DNA of 52,844 bases from Ilumatobacteraceae bacterium (GTDB lineage: Bacteria > Actinomycetota > Acidimicrobiia > Acidimicrobiales > Ilumatobacteraceae). The position numbers were made by a program, and so were the translations under genes. The first letter of the stretch is position 1. Each line of letters opens with the position of its first letter. The notes below the pieces were generated by a model. The model saw only the letters and a list, made by a program, of their open reading frames with translations, had not been told where the DNA came from and did no database searches. Location of the stretch: assembly GCA_013213745.1 (NCBI GenBank), contig JABSQH010000023.1, positions 35,257-88,100 on the forward strand. Direction: 5' to 3'. Of the stretch, positions 7,953-16,509 are shown piece after piece.

Positions 7953-8001
7953 TGCGTAAGTGCAATGAACGGTTTCTTTCGGATCGCCAGAAACATACGC
8001 A
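7953..8001. promoter_or_regulatory. Nested inverted repeats in the leader of the cta-qcr operon
   Basis: Upstream of ctaE, TGCGTA (7953-7958) pairs with TACGCA (7996-8001), and inside it GTTTCT (7972-7977) pairs with AGAAAC (7989-7994). The block ends 31 bp before the ctaE ATG at 8033, where no strong Shine-Dalgarno is visible. It could be an operator for a respiratory regulator or a folded 5' leader. This is a sequence observation without a known match. Confidence 0.35.
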
Positions 8002-8032
8002 TGGGTCGCGCTGACTGAGTTAGTTTCGCCGC

Positions 8033-8614
8033 ATGGCGATCACGTCGGGGGAAGTGATCAGGCATCGCCGACCCGAAACGAGCACAGGCCAGTTCGGTGT
8101 CATCGTGTTCCTCGCGTCCGACGTGATGTTGTTCGCTCCGTTCTTCGCCGCCTACTTCCTGCTGCGGTCGACGAACAGTCCGTGGCCACCCGAGGGTGCC
8201 GATATCGACCTCCCGCGAGCGCTGGTCTTCACCATCGTGCTCGCCAGCTCGTCGTTCACGCTGGTGGCCGCCGACCGCGCCCAAGCGCGCGGCGACCGAC
8301 ACATGATGCGCCGATGGCTGATCGCCACGATCGGTCTCGGCCTCGCATTCCTCGTCAACCAGTTGCTCGAGTACACAACGTTGCCGTTCCGGCCCGATGA
8401 CCACCCGTACGGCTCGATCTACTACGGGCTCACCGGTTTGCACACCCTCCACGTCACCAGCGGACTGTGCATCCTCGCGTTGCTGTACGTCCGTGCGGTG
8501 CGCTCGCGGCACATCGAGACCGTGCACCCGTGGGCGGGTGGGACCTCGCTGTTTTGGCACCTCGTCGACATCATCTGGGTGTTCGTGTTCGTCACCATCT
8601 GGGTCATCCGATGA
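8033..8614 (+). CDS. ctaE: Cytochrome c oxidase subunit III
   Basis: 193 aa, about five membrane helices. Subunit III of the aa3-type terminal oxidase; it stabilises the catalytic subunit and has no cofactor. Typical features: GVIVFLASDVMLFAPFFAAYF, the conserved Glu-containing helix (FLVNQLLEYTTL), YYGLTGLHTLHV and the end HLVDIIWVFVFVTIWVIR. It is the first gene of a seven-gene respiratory operon; its TGA overlaps the qcrC ATG (ATGA, 8611-8614). Leading with ctaE before qcrCAB is the usual actinobacterial order. Confidence 0.95.
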   Translation: MAITSGEVIRHRRPETSTGQFGVIVFLASDVMLFAPFFAAYFLLRSTNSPWPPEGADIDLPRALVFTIVLASSSFTLVAADRAQARGDRHMMRRWLIATIGLGLAFLVNQLLEYTTLPFRPDDHPYGSIYYGLTGLHTLHVTSGLCILALLYVRAVRSRHIETVHPWAGGTSLFWHLVDIIWVFVFVTIWVIR

Positions 8615-9507
8615 ACTGGCGCACGCTCGGCCCGCGATCGCTGTTCGTCGTGCCGGTCGTCGCTGCCGTCGCCGTCGCCGGCCTCACGTTCTTCGGTCCG
8701 ACAGGTGCGGGTCAGAGCGCTCCAGCCGCGACACCCGAGTTCGGATCCCGGTTGTTCGACGCCCACTGCTCGGCGTGTCACGGACCGGTCGGGGAGGGGA
8801 TCGAAGGGCGCGGTCCCGACCTACGACAGGAGGGCGAGGCGGCTGCCGACTTCGTGCTGCGCACCGGTCGCATGCCGCTAGCCAACCCGAGCGCACAAGC
8901 GATTCGCGGACCGGTGCGGTTCAACGAAGAAGAGATCGTCGCCCTGGTCGAACACGTCGGCACGCTGGGCGACGGTCCGGGAATTCCCGACGTGAACATC
9001 GAAGGCGCCGACATCGGCAACGGCGCCAACCTCTTCTTGCTCAACTGCGCGGCCTGCCACGTTGCCTCCGGTGCAGGAGCGCCCATCGGCGGCAATCGCC
9101 GTGCCCCTGCGTTGGCGCAGGCCACGCCGACCGAGATCGGAGAGGCGATTCTCGTCGGGCCCGGCGCGATGCCGATCTTCTCCACGTTCACCGACACCGA
9201 AATCAACGACATCGCGGCGTACATCGAGGACCTCAACCAGCAGGGCACCACCGATGCCTTGGCGTTCGGCGGCGCCGGGCCGGCCGCTGAGGGCCTCGCT
9301 GCGTGGCTGCTGGCGCTCGTGCCGTTGATCGCCCTCACCCGGTGGATCGGCCACGCCAAGCCTGGCCGCAACCATCCCCGAGACGACACCGAACCGCCAC
9401 CAGACGACCACCCCGGTGATACGCCCACGACGGCCGAAGATGCCGCCGCCGAGGCGTCGGCGCCCGACGACGGCACGGTCGAACGCGAGGAGGTGACTCC
9501 GGGATGA
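8611..9507 (+). CDS. qcrC: Cytochrome bc1 complex diheme cytochrome c subunit
   Basis: About 298 aa. In actinobacteria this diheme cytochrome c replaces soluble cytochrome c and passes electrons from the bc complex directly to the CuA site of the oxidase. An N-terminal membrane anchor (LFVVPVVAAVAVAGLTFF) is followed by two heme c motifs, CSACH and CAACH, each with a downstream Met candidate. A second hydrophobic helix (AAWLLALVPLIAL) precedes an acidic, Pro/Thr-rich tail of about 60 residues. The start ATG 8611 overlaps the ctaE stop, and its own stop overlaps qcrA (9504-9507). Confidence 0.93.
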   Translation: MNWRTLGPRSLFVVPVVAAVAVAGLTFFGPTGAGQSAPAATPEFGSRLFDAHCSACHGPVGEGIEGRGPDLRQEGEAAADFVLRTGRMPLANPSAQAIRGPVRFNEEEIVALVEHVGTLGDGPGIPDVNIEGADIGNGANLFLLNCAACHVASGAGAPIGGNRRAPALAQATPTEIGEAILVGPGAMPIFSTFTDTEINDIAAYIEDLNQQGTTDALAFGGAGPAAEGLAAWLLALVPLIALTRWIGHAKPGRNHPRDDTEPPPDDHPGDTPTTAEDAAAEASAPDDGTVEREEVTPG

Positions 9508-10418
9508 CGATCGACGAGCGCGACGATGCCCCACCGGCGATCCCAGAGGTCACCCAGGAAGCGATCGAAGCCCGCGCCTTCCGCGTTGCCGTTGCGGCCT
9601 TCGTCATCGCCGTCGCTGGCGGCCTCTCCGCAGCCTGGGGTTACTGGAGCGACGAGGACCGCGTGCTCGGCGTCGGCCTCGGGGTGGCGCTGCTCGGCAT
9701 CGGATTCGGCATGGTGTCGTGGTCGAAGTACCTCGACCTCGACGAGAACGTCGTGCAACAGCGCGAGCGGCTGCGGACGACCGTCGAAGAACGCGACGAC
9801 TTCGCTGAAGAGATCAAACTGACGAAGGAGACCGTCGGCCGCCGCAAGCTGTTGACGGTGTTGTTCGCCGGTTCGCTGGCCAGCTTGGCGGTTGGATTCA
9901 TCGGCCCGATCGGCTCGCTCGGTCCCAAGCCGCAAGGTGAACGTCAGCGCACCGGGTGGGGCGAAGGAACCAGGCTCGTCACCAGCAACGGGCAACCGAT
10001 CCCTGCGTCGTCACAGATCTTCGACCAGCTGGCGACGGTCTTCCCGGAAGGATCGATCGGCGTCGACGACGGCCAGGTGGTGCTGCTGCGCGTGCAGCCG
10101 GGGCTGCTCACCGAGCGCACCATCGAACGCGGCGCCATCGAAGGATGGGTGGCGTACTCCAAGATCTGTACCCACGCCGGGTGCTCGGTCGGCCTGTTCG
10201 GCATCGACGATCGCAAACCCGACACACTCCGCCAGCTGGTGTGCCCGTGCCACCAGTCGGTGTTCGATCCGGTCGACTCGGCACGTCCGATCGGTGGCCC
10301 GGCTCCGCGCTCGCTGCCGCAACTGGCACTGGCGATCGACGACGAAGGCTTTCTCGTATCGCAGTCCGACTTCGACCGCGTGGTCGGTCCGATCAGCTGG
10401 ACGGAGGGTGAGACATGA
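9504..10418 (+). CDS. qcrA: Rieske iron-sulfur subunit of the bc complex
   Basis: 304 aa. Carries the [2Fe-2S] cluster that takes the first electron from menaquinol. The actinobacterial form has extra N-terminal membrane helices: hydrophobic stretches near residues 27-45 and 52-70, and a third after KLLTVLFAGSLASLAVGFIGP. The C-terminal Rieske fold holds CTHAGC and CPCHQS, giving the two Cys and two His ligands and the disulfide Cys pair. It overlaps both neighbours by 4 nt. Confidence 0.95.
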   Translation: MTIDERDDAPPAIPEVTQEAIEARAFRVAVAAFVIAVAGGLSAAWGYWSDEDRVLGVGLGVALLGIGFGMVSWSKYLDLDENVVQQRERLRTTVEERDDFAEEIKLTKETVGRRKLLTVLFAGSLASLAVGFIGPIGSLGPKPQGERQRTGWGEGTRLVTSNGQPIPASSQIFDQLATVFPEGSIGVDDGQVVLLRVQPGLLTERTIERGAIEGWVAYSKICTHAGCSVGLFGIDDRKPDTLRQLVCPCHQSVFDPVDSARPIGGPAPRSLPQLALAIDDEGFLVSQSDFDRVVGPISWTEGET

Positions 10419-12016
10419 GCGACGAGACGATGTCGCCAGAGACTGCCCCGGAGACCGAAGCAACGCCGGCAGGCGACGGTGCACCCGAGCCGGTGTTCAA
10501 AGAAGACCGCACGCTCGTCGAACGCTACGTCAACAACGTCACCGGCCGCCTCGGAGCGGGCGCGTGGTTGACCAAGACGCTGCGCAAAGTGTTCCCTTCG
10601 CACTTCTCCTTCCTCTGGGGCGAGCTGGCGCTGTACAGCTTCGTCATCCTCGTGCTGACCGGCGTGTATCTCACGCTGTTCTTCGCCGGCTCCCAAGACA
10701 CCCTCACCTACACCGGCTCCTATGCGCCGCTCCAGGGTCAAGAGGTCACCTCGGCGTTCAACTCGGTGATGCGCATCAGCTTCGAGGTCAAAGGCGGCCT
10801 GCTGATCCGCCAGATGCATCACTGGGCAGCGCTGGTGTTCATGGGGGCGATCGCGCTGCACATGGCGCGCATCTACTTCACCGGCGCGTATCGCCGTCCG
10901 CGCGACCTCAACTGGTACGTCGGGTTGACGCTGTTGGTGCTCGCCCTGGCGGCCGGGTTCACCGGTTATTCGCTGCCCGACGATCTGTTGTCGGGTACCG
11001 GACTGCGCATCACCTACGCCATCATCTTGACGATTCCGTTCATCGGCGAGCGCTTGGCGTACCTCATCTTCGGCGGCGAGTGGCCCGGCACCGAGATCAT
11101 CGGCCGTCTGTATCCCGTGCATATCTTGATCATCCCGGGGCTCATCGTCGCGTTGTTGGCACTGCACCTGGGGATGGTGTGGCACCAGAAACACACCCAG
11201 TTCCGCGGTCCGGGCCGAACCGAAGACAACGTCGTCGGCGAGCGGGTGTGGCCGTCATTCGCCCTCAAGTCGATCGGGCTGTTCTTCCTCGTCGCCGGAA
11301 TGATCACGATGATGGGCGCCCTGTTCACCATCAACCCGATCTGGTTGTACGGCCCCTACGACGTGGGTGCGGCCACGTCGTACTCCCAACCCGACTGGTA
11401 CATCGGGTTCCTCGAAGGTTCGCTGCGGTTGATGCCGCCGTGGGAGACGCAGATCGGTCCGATCGTGATCAACAACATCTTCTACTCAGGTGTTGTCGTC
11501 TCCGCGATCATCTTCGGCGGGCTGTACACGGTGCCGTACCTCGACCGGCGGTTCACCGGCGACAGAGACGAGCACAACCTGCTCGACCGGCCACGCGACG
11601 CACCGACGCGCACCGCCATCGGCGTGGCCTGCATCACCGCAGTGTCGATCCTGTTCATCGGTGGTGCCCAAGACATCATCGCCAAGACCTTCGACATTGC
11701 GGTCGGGCGGGTCACCACGATCCTGCAGATCTCCTTCCTCGTCGGACCGCCCTTGTCGTTCTTCATCGCGCGCCGGGTGTGCATCTCGCTGCGCGACCGG
11801 CCCGGTCCGCGGCGCACCGAACGCGAGTCGCCGGTGATCCGCACGTCGACCGGCGGCTACGAGTTCCTCGAGCCGATCGACAGCGACGGGGTTCCCGTCG
11901 ACCAGCGGTCGACGAGCAACGGCAACGGCGCCGGCAACGGCGCCGGCAACGGACACGACGCCGGTCACGTGTCGACCGATTCATCCGGCAGCCCGCGCGA
12001 GGTGGCCGAACCATGA
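10415..12016 (+). CDS. qcrB: Cytochrome b subunit of the bc complex
   Basis: 533 aa. Binds two b hemes and the menaquinol sites. The heme-ligand helices are visible in QMHHWAALVFMGAIALHMARI and in LALHLGMVWHQKH. The N-terminus has about 50 soluble residues before the first helix. The C-terminus extends past the eighth helix by about 80 soluble residues and ends in an Asn/Gly-rich tail (GNGAGNGAGNG), as in other actinobacterial QcrB proteins. It overlaps qcrA and ctaC by 4 nt each. Confidence 0.95.
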   Translation: MSDETMSPETAPETEATPAGDGAPEPVFKEDRTLVERYVNNVTGRLGAGAWLTKTLRKVFPSHFSFLWGELALYSFVILVLTGVYLTLFFAGSQDTLTYTGSYAPLQGQEVTSAFNSVMRISFEVKGGLLIRQMHHWAALVFMGAIALHMARIYFTGAYRRPRDLNWYVGLTLLVLALAAGFTGYSLPDDLLSGTGLRITYAIILTIPFIGERLAYLIFGGEWPGTEIIGRLYPVHILIIPGLIVALLALHLGMVWHQKHTQFRGPGRTEDNVVGERVWPSFALKSIGLFFLVAGMITMMGALFTINPIWLYGPYDVGAATSYSQPDWYIGFLEGSLRLMPPWETQIGPIVINNIFYSGVVVSAIIFGGLYTVPYLDRRFTGDRDEHNLLDRPRDAPTRTAIGVACITAVSILFIGGAQDIIAKTFDIAVGRVTTILQISFLVGPPLSFFIARRVCISLRDRPGPRRTERESPVIRTSTGGYEFLEPIDSDGVPVDQRSTSNGNGAGNGAGNGHDAGHVSTDSSGSPREVAEP

Positions 12017-12702
12017 GTCTCGACGCGCTGCTCGCCGGGCTCGACCCGCCGGTGACCTCCCAGGCCGACGAGACCGAGTGGGTGTGGGACATCTACCTCT
12101 ATCTGGCCATCGGCGTGGCCGCGTTCATCGCGGTGCTCGTGCTGTATGTGATCATCCGCTTCCGTCGCCGTGACGGCGACGAGTTGCCCCCGCAGAAGCA
12201 GTACAACGTGCCCGTCGAGCTGGCGTACACGATCATTCCGCTGTTGATCATCGGAGCGTTGTTCGCCATCACCGTCGTGACCGTCCAAGCGATCGAGGAG
12301 ATCGACGACGACCCCGATCTCGTCGTCGAGGTCACCGCCGCCCAATGGCAGTGGCAGTTCGACTATCCCGACAGTGGCGTCAGTGTGATCGGCTCCGGCG
12401 AGGAGTTCCCCGAGTTGGTGTTGCCGGCGAATTCGTCGGTCACGTTCGAGTTGCAATCGCTCGACGTGATCCACTCGTTCTGGATCACGGCCTTTCGCTT
12501 CAAGCGCGACATAATCCCCGGCTCGCCTGGGAGATTCTCGGTCGACATCGAAGACGTCGCCGGGTACTACCCGAACGCCGGAGTGTGCGCCGAATACTGC
12601 GGGTTGGCCCACGGCACGATGCGCTTCGAGGTGCGCATCCTCGAAACCGACGAGTTCGCCGACTGGATCGCGCAGCAACAGGCCGAAGGAAGTCAGGGAT
12701 GA
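12013..12702 (+). CDS. ctaC: Cytochrome c oxidase subunit II (CuA)
   Basis: 229 aa. Accepts electrons at the dinuclear CuA centre. Two membrane helices (about residues 28-50 and 70-92) are followed by a cupredoxin domain with WQWQFDYP, the His ligand in DVIHSFW and the CuA loop CAEYCGLAHGTM (Cys-x3-Cys-x3-His). The lipoprotein-type signal present in many CtaC proteins is missing; the protein starts only about 27 residues before the first helix. ATG 12013 overlaps the qcrB stop and the gene's own stop overlaps ctaD. Confidence 0.94.
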   Translation: MSLDALLAGLDPPVTSQADETEWVWDIYLYLAIGVAAFIAVLVLYVIIRFRRRDGDELPPQKQYNVPVELAYTIIPLLIIGALFAITVVTVQAIEEIDDDPDLVVEVTAAQWQWQFDYPDSGVSVIGSGEEFPELVLPANSSVTFELQSLDVIHSFWITAFRFKRDIIPGSPGRFSVDIEDVAGYYPNAGVCAEYCGLAHGTMRFEVRILETDEFADWIAQQQAEGSQG

Positions 12703-14555
12703 CCGCGCTCGACCCCGATCGCTCGGCCGAGCCGCTCGGCGGCGTCGATCACGATCAACTCGTCTCCGTCGACGACGTGCTGGCCGGCGGCGACGACGGC
12801 GGGGACGATGGCTCCGGTGGCGACGAGCACGGCGGCCACGACGAAGGCCTACCCAAGACCATCACCGGTTGGCTGACGACCACCGACCACAAGGCGCTCG
12901 GCATCGCGTACGCCATCACGTCGCTGATCTTCCTCGCCATCGGGGGTTCGCTGGCCGGTGTGATCCGCGCCGAACTCGCAGAGCCGGGCGAACAGTTCGT
13001 CAGCGAGCAGCTGTACAACGGCGTCTTCACCATCCATGGCAGCGTGATGGTGTACCTGTTCGCCGTGCCGTTCGGCTTCGCCCTGGCCAACTACCTCGTG
13101 CCGCTGCAGATTGGCGCGCCCGACTTGGCGTTCCCTCGACTCAACGCGTTCTCGTACTGGCTGTACGTGTTCGGGGGCCTCATCATGCTGCTCGGCTTCG
13201 CCGCCGACGGCGGGGCCGCCGCGTTCGGCTGGTTCGCCTACCCACCGCTGTCGGGGGCCGGCGCGTCGCCCGGACTCGGTGCCGACATGTGGATCGTGGC
13301 GATCATCCTCACCGGTACGTCGGGCACGCTGACTGCGATCAACGTCATCGCCACGATCACGATGCTGCGTGCTCCGGGGATGACGTTGTTCCGCATGCCG
13401 ATCATGACGTGGAATCTGCTGGTTACGTCGTTCATGGTGTTGCTTGCGTTCCCTGTGCTGTCGGGAGCGCTGTTCATGCTGCAGCTCGACCGGCTGTTCG
13501 GGTTCCGCTTCTACGATCCGACCGACGGCGGCTCGCCCATCTTGTGGCAGCACCTGTTCTGGTTCTTCGGGCACCCCGAGGTGTACATCGTCGCCTTGCC
13601 GTTCTTCGGCGTGGTCACCGAGATCTTCCCTGTGTTCGCCCGCCGACCGGTGTTCGGGTACAAGGGTCTGGTCTTGGCGACGCTGACCATCGGCGCACTC
13701 TCGACGTCGGTGTGGGCGCACCACATGTTCGTCACCGGCGAGGTCCTCGTGGTGTTCTTCGCCCTCACCTCGGCGCTGATCGCCGTACCGACCGGGGTGA
13801 AGGTGTTCAACTGGATCGGCTCGATGTGGGGTGGTTCGATCAGCTTCGAGGCACCAATGAAGTTCTCGATCGGCTTCCTCGTCACTTTCGTCGCGGGTGG
13901 CGTCACCGGCGTGATCCTCGCCTCGCCGACGCTCGACTATCACTTGTCCGACTCGTATTTCGTGGTCGCCCACTTTCACTACGTGATGGGCGGCACGGTG
14001 ATCTTCGCGCTGTTCGCAGCGATCTATTTCTGGTGGCCCAAAGTCACCGGCAAGAAGCTGTCAGAACGATTAGCCACCTGGCAGTTCTGGCTGTTGATGA
14101 TCGGGTTCAACACCACGTTCTTCTTCATGCATTTCCTCGGTCGCGACGGCATGCCCCGGCGCGTGCCCGACTACGCACCGGTCGACAACTTCGAGCTGTG
14201 GAATCGGATCGCCTCGTTCGGTTATCTGATCCTCGTGGCGTCGGTCGTCCCGTTCGTGATCGCCATCGTCAAGTCGTTCCGGGCGCCGGTCACCGAAGGA
14301 GCCGACCCGTGGGAGGCCAATTCCTTGGAGTGGGCTACCTCGTCGCCCCCACCCGAGCACAACTTCGACTGGTTGCCACCGATCCGCTCCGAACGTCCGG
14401 TGTTCGATCTGCGCTGGATCAATCATGACGAAGTCGGCAACCCCGACGTTGCCGAGGCGTGGGTCGATCGAGAGGGGATCGCCGACAACTGGCGGCCGCT
14501 CGCCGCCGAGTTGGCGGGCGACCCACCGACGACCACCGAGGGGGACCAGCCGTGA
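12699..14555 (+). CDS. ctaD: Cytochrome c oxidase subunit I
   Basis: 618 aa. Catalytic oxygen-reducing, proton-pumping subunit with heme a, heme a3 and CuB. Landmarks: GWLTTTDHKALGIAY at the start of the first helix, the low-spin heme His in TIHGSVMVYLF, the CuB/Tyr helix WFFGHPEVYI, the His pair in VWAHHMFVTG, and HFHYVMGG. An acidic, Gly-rich extension of about 45 residues (GGDDGGDDGSGG) precedes the domain and looks like a lineage-specific addition. Overlaps ctaC and ctaF by 4 nt. Confidence 0.96.
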   Translation: MTALDPDRSAEPLGGVDHDQLVSVDDVLAGGDDGGDDGSGGDEHGGHDEGLPKTITGWLTTTDHKALGIAYAITSLIFLAIGGSLAGVIRAELAEPGEQFVSEQLYNGVFTIHGSVMVYLFAVPFGFALANYLVPLQIGAPDLAFPRLNAFSYWLYVFGGLIMLLGFAADGGAAAFGWFAYPPLSGAGASPGLGADMWIVAIILTGTSGTLTAINVIATITMLRAPGMTLFRMPIMTWNLLVTSFMVLLAFPVLSGALFMLQLDRLFGFRFYDPTDGGSPILWQHLFWFFGHPEVYIVALPFFGVVTEIFPVFARRPVFGYKGLVLATLTIGALSTSVWAHHMFVTGEVLVVFFALTSALIAVPTGVKVFNWIGSMWGGSISFEAPMKFSIGFLVTFVAGGVTGVILASPTLDYHLSDSYFVVAHFHYVMGGTVIFALFAAIYFWWPKVTGKKLSERLATWQFWLLMIGFNTTFFFMHFLGRDGMPRRVPDYAPVDNFELWNRIASFGYLILVASVVPFVIAIVKSFRAPVTEGADPWEANSLEWATSSPPPEHNFDWLPPIRSERPVFDLRWINHDEVGNPDVAEAWVDREGIADNWRPLAAELAGDPPTTTEGDQP

Positions 14556-14932
14556 AGCCCGAGACCCTGCTGTGGGCCGGCGTCGGCACCTACTTCACGG
14601 TGATCGGCGTGACCTACATGCTCGTCGGCGGCGAGCCGATCGGCGTGGCGCTGTTGTTGATGGCCACCGCCATCGGCGGTCTGATCGCCGGCTGGGCGTG
14701 GGACTGGGGCCGCAAGCACGGGACCCGTGCCGAGGATCGCAACGACGCCGATGTCACCGACGTGCAAGGTGTGGTCGGCGTGTACTCCACCGCCAGCCTG
14801 CGCCCGATCACGATGGCGATCGGCGTCACCGCCATCGTGCTCGGTCTGGCGCTCGGTTCGTGGATGACGATTGGCGGCGTCGCCATCGTCGCCTCCCAAG
14901 CGCTCCTGCTCGTCTACGACGCCGACACGTGA
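14552..14932 (+). CDS. ctaF: Cytochrome c oxidase subunit IV, actinobacterial type
   Basis: 126 aa with four predicted membrane helices: a pair near residues 5-22 and 28-48 and a second pair near 88-105 and 108-122, separated by a soluble loop. Small accessory subunit of the actinobacterial aa3 oxidase. GTG 14552 overlaps the ctaD TGA (GTGA), which decides the start and makes this the last member of the chain of overlapping genes. A structured, repeat-bearing gap follows before ctaG. Confidence 0.88.
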   Translation: MKPETLLWAGVGTYFTVIGVTYMLVGGEPIGVALLLMATAIGGLIAGWAWDWGRKHGTRAEDRNDADVTDVQGVVGVYSTASLRPITMAIGVTAIVLGLALGSWMTIGGVAIVASQALLLVYDADT

Positions 14933-14969
14933 CCCTCGCCCCAACCCCCTCCCGAAATTGTCGCGACGC

Positions 14970-15004
14970 CGTGCGTTTTTCGCACGTTTCCTCCGGTTTT
15001 TTCG
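14970..15004 (+). repeat. Palindromic intergenic repeat, copy R2
   Basis: CGTGCG (14970-14975) and CGCACG (14981-14986) form a hairpin with a T5 loop, followed by TTTCCTCCGG and a T6 run. It is directly downstream of the ctaF stop and could end transcription of the operon. It resembles R1 at 7130-7166 and pairs over its length with the inverted copy R3, so the whole of 14970-15057 can fold as one branched structure. Confidence 0.6.
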
Positions 15005-15022
15005 CGGTACGTCACGGCTCTT

Positions 15023-15057
15023 CCGAAAAACCGGGGAATCCGTGCGCTCTTCGCACG
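15023..15057 (-). repeat. Palindromic intergenic repeat, copy R3 (inverted)
   Basis: Read on the minus strand this is CGTGCG-AAGAG-CGCACG, then GATTCCCCGG and TTTTTCGG, the same plan as R1 and R2. On the plus strand it forms the right arm of a large inverted repeat with R2. It ends 28 bp before the ctaG start. Confidence 0.6.
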
Positions 15058-15085
15058 TTGCAGCGAACAGAACGGGTGATGTGAC

Positions 15086-15922
15086 GTGTTCGCGCACGCC
15101 AGTGTGGTCGAGCACGCGGTGGTGCTGGTCGGCGGATTCGTCGCGATCGGCGTCTACGGGCTTGCCTGGCTGCGCACGGGCGGCCCTCACTGGCGGTTGG
15201 CTTCGTGGTGCGCCGGCGTCGCCGCGGTTGTGATCGCCACGTCTCCACCGATCGAGGCGATCGCTGTCGAACGGTTCAGCGGGCACATGATCCAGCATCT
15301 GTTGTTCATCGTGATTGCGGCGCCGCTGCTGGTACTGGCCGCGCCCGTGGCAACGGTGCTGCGTGCGTGGCCGCACCTCGTCCGTTCGTCGCGAACGGAG
15401 CGACGCGTCGCCGGCTGGTGGCATCGATACGCCCCGATCGTCGCACCGGTCGCCTTTGTCGTCACGCTCTTCGTCACCCACCTGACAGGGATCTATGACC
15501 TGGCGCTCGACAACCGCCTGGTACACGACCTCGAGCACATCGCCTACCTCGGTGCCGCCGTTGCGCTCTGGGCAGCGGTGCGCGGCGTTGGTCGCGCCGC
15601 GGCGGTCACTCGGGTGGGCTCGGTGTTCGCAATCATTGCCGGCACCGCGATGTTGGGCATCGTCTTGCTCACCGCCAGCGCGCCCCTGGTGCCGACCTAC
15701 GCCGAGCAGCTCGGCGATGCTGCTGCCGTCGACGACCAACGCGTCGCCGCGTCCATCATGTGGGTCAGCGGTATGGCGATGACCGTGCCGCTGTTGCTTT
15801 TGGCAGTGTGGCGCTGGGCGACCACCGAAGAACGCATCGCCGTCGCCGCCGAGCGCTTGGAGCGTGCACCGCACGCGTCGGTGTCGCCGCCACCCGCCGA
15901 CGCGGAGTCGATTGTGACGTGA
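15086..15922 (+). CDS. ctaG: Cytochrome c oxidase assembly protein, CtaG (caa3) family
   Basis: 278 aa with about seven membrane helices. Family signatures are the helix GHMIQHLLFIVIAAPLLVL with paired His, TGIYDLALDNRLVHDLEHIAYL with further conserved His, and PLVPTYAEQLGD in a late loop. The His-rich periplasmic face is thought to help copper delivery to CuB. Its position behind the oxidase operon fits this. GTG 15086 is used; no other start nearby keeps the first helix. The last 30 residues are soluble. Confidence 0.85.
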   Translation: MFAHASVVEHAVVLVGGFVAIGVYGLAWLRTGGPHWRLASWCAGVAAVVIATSPPIEAIAVERFSGHMIQHLLFIVIAAPLLVLAAPVATVLRAWPHLVRSSRTERRVAGWWHRYAPIVAPVAFVVTLFVTHLTGIYDLALDNRLVHDLEHIAYLGAAVALWAAVRGVGRAAAVTRVGSVFAIIAGTAMLGIVLLTASAPLVPTYAEQLGDAAAVDDQRVAASIMWVSGMAMTVPLLLLAVWRWATTEERIAVAAERLERAPHASVSPPPADAESIVT

Positions 15923-15925
15923 CCG

Positions 15926-16483
15926 CTACCGAGCACGCCCGCTGAGGACGCAGAACTCGTTGCCTTCGGCATCGGCGGCATTGATCAACGGCCTCAGGGT
16001 CTGCGTCGCCAACCCGCGTCCCTGCATCGCCGGAACCGTGCCGACCGTGCCGAGATACAGATGATGATGCTGCGGGCGATGTGGCTCGATCTGACGATCG
16101 GCTGCCTTCGACGCGACGTGCCGGGTGCCCTCGAGCGTGGCGACCTGCGCCTGGTGCTCAGCATCGCTGCTGAAAGACGCCACCGCTGCACTGACGCTCC
16201 ACGCCGCGACCGAACACATCGCACCGTCGACGAAGCTCACAGCGACCGCCCCGAACGGCAGCGCAAAGTGCTCCAATGCGATGCGTTGGAGTGCAATGAT
16301 CCGGCGTCGATGATCGGCAGCATCGACGGTCCACCGCGTCCACGGATAGTCAGCGAACGCGTCGGCAAGTACCTCTGCCGCGCGGTCGACGTCGCTGGCG
16401 TCAACGATCCGAGTGATGGCCTCCACGCCATCAATGATGCTGATTCGTGTCCCCGCCTCCCCGATCGGTTGCGCGGACGGCAC
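15926..16483 (-). CDS. GNAT-family acetyltransferase, C-terminus shortened
   Basis: 185 aa. The N-terminal part has DVDRAAEVLADAFADYPWTRW; the acetyl-CoA-binding segment is HLYLGTVGTVPAMQGRGLATQTLRPLI, containing the Q-x-x-G-x-G/A loop. After this the family normally continues with a strand and an AAxxNxxFYxxxGF segment; here the protein ends 17 residues later (EFCVLSGRAR), so the last strands are missing. It may be a truncated, possibly inactive copy. The gene is tail-to-tail with ctaG, 3 nt apart. Start ATG 16483; GTG at codon 20 is an alternative. Confidence 0.65.
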   Translation of the reverse strand: MPSAQPIGEAGTRISIIDGVEAITRIVDASDVDRAAEVLADAFADYPWTRWTVDAADHRRRIIALQRIALEHFALPFGAVAVSFVDGAMCSVAAWSVSAAVASFSSDAEHQAQVATLEGTRHVASKAADRQIEPHRPQHHHLYLGTVGTVPAMQGRGLATQTLRPLINAADAEGNEFCVLSGRAR

Positions 16484-16509
16484 CCCGCGCAGCCCGCTCG
16501 GTGTGGCGA

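Noticed and set aside
9892-12702. 936-codon plus-strand frame across qcrA, qcrB and ctaC
   Set aside because: Arg-rich frame-shadow; only its last part coincides with ctaC, which has its own ATG at 12013.
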